NCBI GenBank assembly: GCA_029204225.1
Contig: MU832533.1
Location: 1 to 64,000, forward strand
Source of the DNA: Diphasiastrum complanatum
Taxonomy: Eukaryota > Streptophyta > Lycopodiopsida > Lycopodiales > Lycopodiaceae
Direction: 5' to 3'
DNA: 64,000 nucleotides
In this document: positions 57,659-64,000 of the stretch, piece after piece
How positions within the stretch are numbered: position 1 is the stretch's first letter
Layout: every line of letters starts with the position of its first letter
The notes under the pieces: generated by a model
What the model saw: the letters and a program-made list of their open reading frames with translations, nothing else
Database searches by the model: none
Told to the model about the DNA's origin: nothing
Program-made: the position numbers and the translations under genes

Positions 57659-57866
57659 AGTGGTAGAAGCGCATGCAACAAAGGACGCCAATGCGAAGAC
57701 CATAGCGCATTTTCTTATGAAAACATTATTATGCATTTTGGCTGTCCAATCAAGCTCGTTAGTGTCGCACACACTTCTTAAATGAAATGATCGATAATCT
57801 CCTACACCATTACCTTATTATCCACCGCAAAAGTACCCCATACTATCCCAGATGTAATGGCCAGTG
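57659..57866 (+). pseudogene. Ty3/gypsy integrase core scrap
   Basis: VEAHATKDANAKTIAHFLMK, then in shifted frames MHFGCPIKLVS and HFLNEMIDNLLHHYLIIHRK plus STPYYPRCNGQ. These match the core between the first and third catalytic residues of gypsy integrase. Two frameshifts occur in 200 bp. The piece is joined on both sides to unrelated elements. Confidence 0.8.
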
Positions 57867-58888
57867 TGTTTGAGAGGGAGTATCTTCAGAGGTTCAGATC
57901 TGAAGATGTTTATAAATGCAAAGTCCTTGATGTTTTATTGGAAGATCAAGATGTTGATCTTGAATTGCTTCATCAACACCAAGAGGCAAGTAGCAATTGG
58001 AAGCTAGTCAAAAGCATCAAAGAGGAGCCACATTTGGATCTATTTCTACGTGTTCTTGAAGGTTCAAGTAAGGTTCTTGGAGTAGAAAGGAAGTGTCATT
58101 TTACTTTACCTTACTTCTTTAATCTTATGTATGAACATTGTCATGTCAATGTGTTGGAATTGTCAAAATTCAATGAAACTAGTTCCATAGTTTTGCATCC
58201 TTTGGATCTTGGAGATGGAATAGTTATCATTGCTAGTTTTTATGATCAAGTACATGCATTCATTCAAATCTTGAAAGATATTGAAGTGGTCAATATGTTT
58301 ATTTTTTAGCAAAGTTTAAGATCTAGCATCCTAGTGTTGGCAAATTGGCAAATTGTTGACAATGTAGGATCAAGGGTTGTATGCAAATCTTGTGGAGATG
58401 CTTCAAGTATTTCAAGTTCAGGTTTTGCTCATTCAAATGGAGCAAAGAACACATCATTTTGGCATTCATTCACTCAAGGGCTTTCATGGATTGTAGATCT
58501 ACAAAGGCAAGGTGGTGATGGAGGTTCATTCATGGAGATACATGGTGCATTCACTATGGGAATAGTGGAATGTGGAGGAGGCATGCAAACACTTGTTGAT
58601 TACTTTCGCTTACAACTTGTTTGCTACTATTTTACAGAGAATTCAAAGGTGGATATATGGAGGAATCCTTTAATTATGATTCTATGTTCTTTTACATGTA
58701 TCTTGTTCACCATTCTATGTAAAATTGATGTAAGAAATAGTGAAGCATCCTATATGGACACTATTATCTATATCAATTATGTTGTACTTCATATTGTACA
58801 TATTAGAACACTTGAGAAGAGATCTATTATCATTATGGAGATCATTCTTAGGTTGGAGCAAAGTAGTGTTGTAAAACTAGCAAGTTAA
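57857..58888 (+). pseudogene. Extra 3' ORF of a Copia-D relative, one nonsense codon
   Basis: A single frame of 343 codons interrupted only by a TAG at 58307-58309. The first codons overlap the integrase scrap; homology to the Copia-D copy starts at FEREYLQRFRSEDVY. Further motifs: NWKLVKSIKEEPHLDLFLRV, HVNVLELSKFNETSSIVLHP, GGDGGSFMEIHG, NPLIMILCSFTCILFTILCK (strongly hydrophobic, a possible membrane segment), DVRNSEASYMDTI and HIRTLEKRSIIIMEIIL. The frame ends 14 bases before an LTR, with the tract TTGAAAAGGGAG between. I recognise no known domain. Its position is that of an env-like third ORF, but no signal peptide is visible. Confidence 0.65.
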
Positions 58889-58902
58889 GTTGAAAAGGGA
58901 GT

Positions 58903-59558
58903 GTGAAAATTTTCAACATTTCCTAGCTAGTTTGAGGCCTAAATTGGCTATTTTTGTACATAGTTTTGGATCTAACCTTTCACACATGTGAAAGAGGCCC
59001 AAATAATTTTATCTTAGTAGATATTTCATATTGAAGAAGTCTCAAACTTCAGGACCTTCGAATTGACACCAAAATCATGCTATTTGGACATGTAGGCCAA
59101 AATTGGCTATTTTAGGCTATTGGTGCCCTAAAATTGGGTCCTAAGTTCTAGAGAAAGGAGAGAGAGTCATCTCTCTCACCTATATTAGGCTGAAATTCGT
59201 GGAGAACAGGTTGGAGAAACTTATTGTATTGTTGAGAGAGATCAATAGTGATCATTGTCATAGTTTCTTCCTCCATTGAGAGCATTGCTTTGTGTATTGT
59301 CTTCAAGCTTTTGTGTATGATGTTAAGAGGTTTCCAAAAGTGGTAGGCTGCTGTTGAGAGCCATGTTTGCTATTGTTTTTGGCTGCCATCAGTACCTTTT
59401 ATTATCTTCTTTTGTCTCTTGAATGCTTTGTCAAGTTCATGTGTATCAAAGGTAGCATTTGGATGCTTTGCCATTTCTAGCTTTTGTAGCTTGTTGTGCA
59501 AAGATCTTAGCTAGGTATTTTGGGAGTTTGGATCCATTCAAGATCCACTTTTTTCACA
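58903..59558 (+). repeat. 3' LTR of the Copia-D relative
   Basis: 656 bp with ends TGTGAAAATTTTC and CTTTTTTCACA. Similar in length and context to the Copia-D LTR, though clearly diverged. Confidence 0.8.
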
Positions 59559-59689
59559 CCACCCATAGCACAAATCTGATAAATGAGATATTTCACTATT
59601 CTGAGAATTTCTATTTTGAGACACTGTCATATTTTACTTTATGAGATTCTACAACACCATCACTGAGATAGACTACTCAATAGACACTT

Positions 59690-59905
59690 GGTTGGCATTT
59701 TGACCGAGTCAGTTGGTTGGCATCTCGATCGAGTCAATTGGTCATCTTGAATGAGTCACCTAGTTAACGTCTTGACCGAATCATCTACCTAAGATCTTGA
59801 CCGAACCAAGCCCTGACATATCAACAGGGGTTTTTGAAATCTCGATCGAATCATTTCAGTACAATCTTGACCGATCCAGTCACATCAAATCTCGACCGAG
59901 ACAAG
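59690..59905 (+). repeat. Minisatellite with TCTTGACCGA/TCTCGATCGA units
   Basis: About nine imperfect units of 20 to 30 bases built on ATCTCGACCGAGTCA, with spacers such as GTTGGCAT. It lies between the LTR above and Copia-B copy 3. Confidence 0.75.
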
Positions 59906-60009
59906 AAACCATGAACGACTATAAAGCACTAAAGAATGAAATCACTTGCACCTCAGTGACGTGCAAATATTCAGAAGACTTCTTGCGACAATTTATGGCG
60001 ATCTTCTAG

Positions 60010-60215
60010 CTCCCAACATGGTTTCTGGTGCTCTTGCATCTGATCAATCCATGCTCACTTACATACTCATTTACTCCAGTGTCATCCTCAGCCATCACAT
60101 CTGTTGCTAGATTTCATAGGTTGGATCAACATCTATGTTAGATCCTAGATTGATATAGCAAGCAACATCCTTTCAGCTCCATGTTTTATCATTACTAGAA
60201 TTTCTCATAGTGAAG
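60010..60215 (+). other. Leader of Copia-B copy 3
   Basis: Similar to 31470-31560 inverted (GATTTCATAGGTTGGATCAAC). No 5' LTR or primer site is found upstream, so the copy is 5'-truncated. Confidence 0.6.
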
Positions 60216-61507
60216 ATGTCTTCATCTAGTTCACATTTTTTAGAGCATAGTGAGAGATTAACATCTTCCAATTATGCAATGTGGAAGATCAGAATGGAAT
60301 CGTTATTGTGAGTGGAGTTGAAGAAGAACCTGCTGCACCTAATGAAGCTGCAACATTTCACAAAAGAACCAGAATAGCCCTTCATTTTATAAAAATGAAT
60401 GTTACCAATGAAGTGTTGAGAGAGACCAGTACATGCACCACTTTCAAGGAATCTTGGGATACTCTAAAAACAATCTATGAAATCAAGAATACTTCTAGAT
60501 TTCTTACACTTAGAAACCAAATATTTCTAAGTTATTAGAGAGTAGATGAGAGTGCTTCATCATATGTCTTGAGAGTTAAGGATCTTCATCAAGAGTTAGC
60601 TGGTATTAGTGATGCACTTAAGAACACTAAACTTGTTCAAGTAGTCCTAAATGGACTTAGAGATGAGTATGACAATATTGTGCAGACTTATGCTGTCAGA
60701 GAGGATCTTCCATCCTTGGAGACACTACAAGGTGTTCTCATTGCTGAAGAAAGTAGGCAAGAGAACAAGATGTTGAGGATCAATAGACTTTCACTGAAAG
60801 ATGGTGGAGATAACAAAGCACTCTTCATCATAGACAAGTCAAGAGGCAAGGGCAAAGGACAACAACACTTCAAGAAGGACAAAGCCAAAGAAGGTAGTGA
60901 GGATCAGTCCTCACAAGCTGCAACATCAAGTGGCAAGAAGCTGTCAAAGATCAAGTGTTTTTTTTGTGGCAAGAAAGGACACTATGCATCAAACTGTTTC
61001 AAGAAGAAGAACCAATCTAAGCAAGCTAACCTTACTAATGAGAATGAGTGTGAGGGTGTAGAGAGTGAAAGAGAGGATTCATTAATGATGTCTACTTTTT
61101 CATCTTTTCCTTTTAAGAATAAAGAAATTTGGTGGATAGATAGTGGGGCTAGTTCCCATATGTCTAGTTCTAGGAATTCTTTCACTAATCTCATGCCATA
61201 TCTAGGTGCAAAAAGATCAATCTATACTACTAATGATGTAGAGTGTAGGATTGAAGGAATAGGTAGTATTCCACTGCATGCATCATCATCAAAATCTTTT
61301 TGCTTACATGATGTACAGTATGTACCTAGATTGACTAAGAATCTCATTAGTGTAGGACAGTTGTTTGATAGTGGATTGGATGTCAATTTTCAAGTTGACA
61401 AGTGTATAATCTCAAGAGAAAATGAAGTTATTGCTAGAGGACCTAGAATTGGTAAGTTATACAAACTAGATTCTAGGGAGAGTGCTAACATTTCAGATAT
61501 TTCTTAG
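60216..61507 (+). pseudogene. Copia-B gag and protease (copy 3)
   Basis: Begins MSSSSSHFLEHSERLTSSNY at 60216. A TGA and a small deletion near 60305 replace the segment between ESLL and VEEEPAAP, changing frame. ALHFIKMNVTNEVLRETSTC follows, then a TAG at 60536-60538. The rest is open: ELAGISDALKNTKLVQVVLN, the intact zinc knuckle CFFCGKKGHYASNC, the protease WWIDSGASSHMSSSRNSF and VQYVPRLTKNLISVGQLF, ending GKLYKLDSRESANISD. Confidence 0.92.
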
Positions 61508-62416
61508 GAGACCAAGGTTCTACAGGAGGATCTGTGGCACAAGAGATTGGGACATCCCAATTTTAAAGCCATGCAATCTATGGTCAAAGAAGGAAAAGTT
61601 GTTGGTTTACCAAAGACACTGTCAAAGGGGCTTCTACTTTGTGAAGCTTGTGTGCTGGCAAAATCACACAGAAGGTCTTTTCCTAGATCTAGTATCAAGA
61701 CAAAGCAACCATTTGAACTTCTACACTTTGATGTTCATTTCTCATCAACTAAGAGCAAAGGAGGAGCAAACTGCTTTGTCTCTTTTGTAGATGATTATAC
61801 AAGATATTCTTGGATCTATATGATGTCTTCAAAAGCCATGGTCTATGATGTTTTTCTTACTTTCAAAGCTTATTGAGAAAAGCAGTTTCCTTTCAAGTTG
61901 AAAGCTTTGAGAAGTGATAGTGGAGGAGAATACACTTCCAATAAGTTTAAAGACTTTTGTGAGAGATAGGGTATTCAAAGAGAGTTTTCTTGTTCATATA
62001 CTCCTCAGCAAAATGGAGTTGCTGAGAGGAAAAATAGAACTTTGTATGAATGTGCAAAAGCCATTAGGCTAGAAGCTTCTCTGCCTAAAGAATTTTGGGG
62101 AGAGACAGTTGCATGTGCAAACTATTTTTGTAATAGGCTTTCAAATCTTGTAATAGGAGGAAAGACACCATTTGAGATGTTGTATAAGAAAAAGCCTAAG
62201 GTAGATCATCTTAGGATTTTTGGTTGTGTATGCTTTGTGCATGTGTCTCTAGAAACTAGGAAGAAAGAAGATCCTAGTGCAGTAAAAGGAATTTTTGTAG
62301 GATATGCATCTACCAAAAAAGCATACAGAGTTTATTTATCCTCTACTGACAAAAATGTTGATAGTAGAGATGTGATCTTCCATGAAGATCAGAATTTTAA
62401 CTTGGATGATGCATAG
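61508..62416 (+). pseudogene. Copia-B integrase (copy 3)
   Basis: LWHKRLGHPNFKAMQSM and CEACVLAKSHRRSFPRSS form the zinc region; HFDV holds the first Asp and LRSDSGGEYTSNKFKDFC the second. A TGA at 61874-61876 and a TAG at 61969-61971 break it. Later parts: YTPQQNGVAERKNRTLYECA, FWGETVACANYFCNRLSN and GIFVGYASTKKAYRVYLSS. Confidence 0.92.
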
Positions 62417-62895
62417 ATCAAGGAGACTCATGCAAGATCAATCATCAATCTTGATGCAATTCAAGAAGAGGTGAGGCCGAGGCTTGAGGAGGAGCAAATT
62501 CAAGCTACCAACCAAGAAGATCTACACGAGCAAGATCTGAGCCAAGGAGGCTCACATATGATGAAAAAGGAAGGCAAGTGGAAGGTGAAACTTCCTATCA
62601 TGCACTTTTTATATCAGATGAAGAGTCTAAGGATGTCCAAGAAGCTTTTCAACCCAAGGAGTGGGTTTAAGCAATGACCCAAGAATTTGAAGCCTTGATG
62701 TCAAATAACACATGGGAGCTTGTGGAGCCACCAAACAACATGCATGTGATTGGATGTAAGTGGGTATTCAGAATCAAGTATAATCAAGATGGATCTATCA
62801 ATAAGTATAAAGCAAGACTTTGTGCCAAAGGCTACTCACAGATCACAGACTTTGTGCCAAAGGCTACTCACAGATCTAAGCTTTTGTGTTCATAA
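62417..62895 (+). pseudogene. Copia-B linker and RT N-terminus (copy 3)
   Basis: After a TAG at 62414-62416 the linker continues in shifted frames, then MTQEFEALMSNNTWELVEPP, CKWVFRIKYNQDGSI and NKYKARLCAKGYSQI. A 29-bp direct duplication (GACTTTGTGCCAAAGGCTAC...) at 62815-62876 marks the start of the deletion that removed the RT palm. Confidence 0.9.
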
Positions 62896-62939
62896 GCTAA
62901 GTCAACACATGTAGGATCCAAAGTTATATCATTGAAAGT

Positions 62940-63497
62940 TGGCTAAAAGAGTTTTGGTATATATCTTCTACCTTGGATTATGGATTATTCTGCAAAGGAG
63001 ATCATCTGACTTTGATTGCTTTTTCAGATTCAGATTTTGCAGGAGACAAGTTGGATAGGAAATCCACAAGTGCTTACACTATATTTCTTGGAGGGAACTT
63101 GGTTTCTTGGCTATCAAAGAAACAGACAACTATTTCCTTATCATCATGTGAAGCTAAATACAAATCTCTCACAACCACAACAAAGGATGTTTTATGGATC
63201 AAAAGGCTACTTTTGGAGCTAAAGTGTTATGCAGATGAAGATCTTCCAATTATCAAGAATGATAACATTTCTGCCTAGGCTCTTGCAAATAATCCAGTCT
63301 TTCATGCAAGGAGCAAGCATATTGAAGTGGCTCATCATTTTGTAAGAGAAAAAGTCATTGGGAAAGAGATCTCATCGGAACATGTTGCATCTTCAGATTG
63401 TATTGCAGATCTTCTCACCAAGTCTCTACTCAATAACGTATTTATGAAGATGAGGTCAAACGGCCTAATTTCGAAGTCTATGTTGATAGGAACATAA
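62940..63497 (+). pseudogene. Copia-B RNase H (copy 3)
   Basis: From TLDYGLFCKGDHLTLIAFSD, SDFAGDKLDRKSTSAYTI and WLSKKQTTISLSSCEAKYKS to DLPIIKNDNISA, where a TAG at 63276-63278 occurs at the same Gln codon as in copy 1, and on to ARSKHIEVAHHFVREKVIGK. It ends 15 bases before the LTR. Confidence 0.92.
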
Positions 63498-63511
63498 ATT
63501 TTAAGGAGGAG

Positions 63512-64000
63512 TGTGAAGATTATTAAAATATTATCTTCCTATCTCGAGTTTAGGGCCATCCATGATGATTTTCACTAAATTTCATGTTGTACATAAAAGG
63601 AGTGTGAATTGAGCACATATCCTTCTAGTGTAGCTCGGATTTGAGTTAGATAGGTTCAATTTTGATGACATGCTATAGTTTAGATAACATGCAAAGTCAT
63701 ACTGTATGCATACAAGCCACATGCAATCAGTGCATGCAACATGCAAAGTGGTTTCTGTGATCTACACATGTCTAGACAGTTTTATGAGTTGACATGCAGT
63801 ACCTGCAATATCCATGCATGCAGTTACACATGTGGATCTCTAGTAGGTGATTAGTTTAGTTAAGTGGACTTTCCATGCAACTCCACTATAGGAATTCGAG
63901 TCTCTCTCATGTAGGGAAAGCTGGGCATGTTTTGCCATAGTGTGAATATTGAGATTTTGGTGTTTTGGATTCTTTCTCTCTCTACCCGAGTTTTCTATGC
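63512..64000 (+). repeat. 3' LTR of Copia-B copy 3, cut by the window end
   Basis: Opens TGTGAAGATTATTAAAATATT after the tract TTTTAAGGAGGAG and follows 5910-6400 closely. Confidence 0.92.

Larger units (their letters stand above)
60216..64000 (+). mobile_element. Copia-B copy 3, right-truncated by the window
   Basis: A plus-strand copy of the family at 5.3 and 28 kb. It keeps gag, zinc knuckle, protease, integrase, the N-terminal part of RT, RNase H and the start of the 3' LTR. Most of RT is deleted between 62880 and 62940. It preserves the protease and pre-integrase region deleted in copy 2. Confidence 0.92.

Overview
This is nuclear DNA from a plant, almost certainly a large repeat-rich genome. 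The evidence is Ty1/copia and Ty3/gypsy LTR retrotransposons with plant-type primer-binding sites (initiator-tRNA-Met for most, and a Tat/Athila-type site near 50970), endogenous caulimovirid fragments, and spliced transposase genes with GTAAGT-type donors. The two unclassified DNA-transposon families suggest a seed-free plant such as a fern, lycophyte or moss, but this is only an inference. I found no ordinary host gene, tRNA, rRNA or CRISPR array.

Layout: 1-2437, minus-strand copia remnant (Copia-A). 2438-3840, nothing recognised. ~3845-4868, LTR end, primer site and leader of an unknown element. ~5290-6639, 3' end of a Copia-B element. 7077-8653, spliced minus-strand transposase pseudogene (Tpase-1). 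9170-11057 and 17265-17420, a long-period tandem array rich in TAGTACC, split by the best-preserved element, Copia-C (11058-17264). 17685-19060, an unidentified spliced gene (gene A). 19496-21075, minus-strand spliced gene with a histone-H3-like domain followed by a Ulp1/C48 cysteine protease (gene B). 21076-21870, a divergent promoter region with two TATA boxes and 81-bp repeats carrying CACGTG-like palindromes. 21871-25790, a plus-strand transposase-like pseudogene (gene D) broken by a solo LTR (24127-25386). ~25734-28070, fragments resembling endogenous pararetrovirus, in both orientations, then a GA-rich minisatellite. 28071-32428, a minus-strand Copia-B copy with a perfect 5-bp target duplication. 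33400-33643 and 38774-40126, two parts of a minus-strand pararetrovirus flanking Copia-D (33644-38773), a pol-less element with gag, protease and an unrelated 3' ORF. 40127-42093, 3' end of Copia-E. 42094-49585, a chromodomain-type gypsy element. 49586-57658, a Tat-like element whose pol is replaced by other coding sequence. 57659-57866, gypsy integrase scrap. 57857-59558, a second Copia-D 3' end whose extra ORF has one stop codon. 59690-59900, a minisatellite. 60216-64000, a third Copia-B copy running off the window.

The most unusual part is 17.6-25.8 kb. An H3-like domain that keeps the AxTKQT tail start and the AKRVTLMP core motif lies next to a deSUMOylase-type protease. The gene is transcribed divergently from a transposase-like gene across one shared repeat-bearing promoter. 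I read this as the decayed interior of a large DNA transposon carrying chromatin and SUMO-pathway cargo. Both genes have frameshifts or stops here, so the system should be sought intact elsewhere in this genome.
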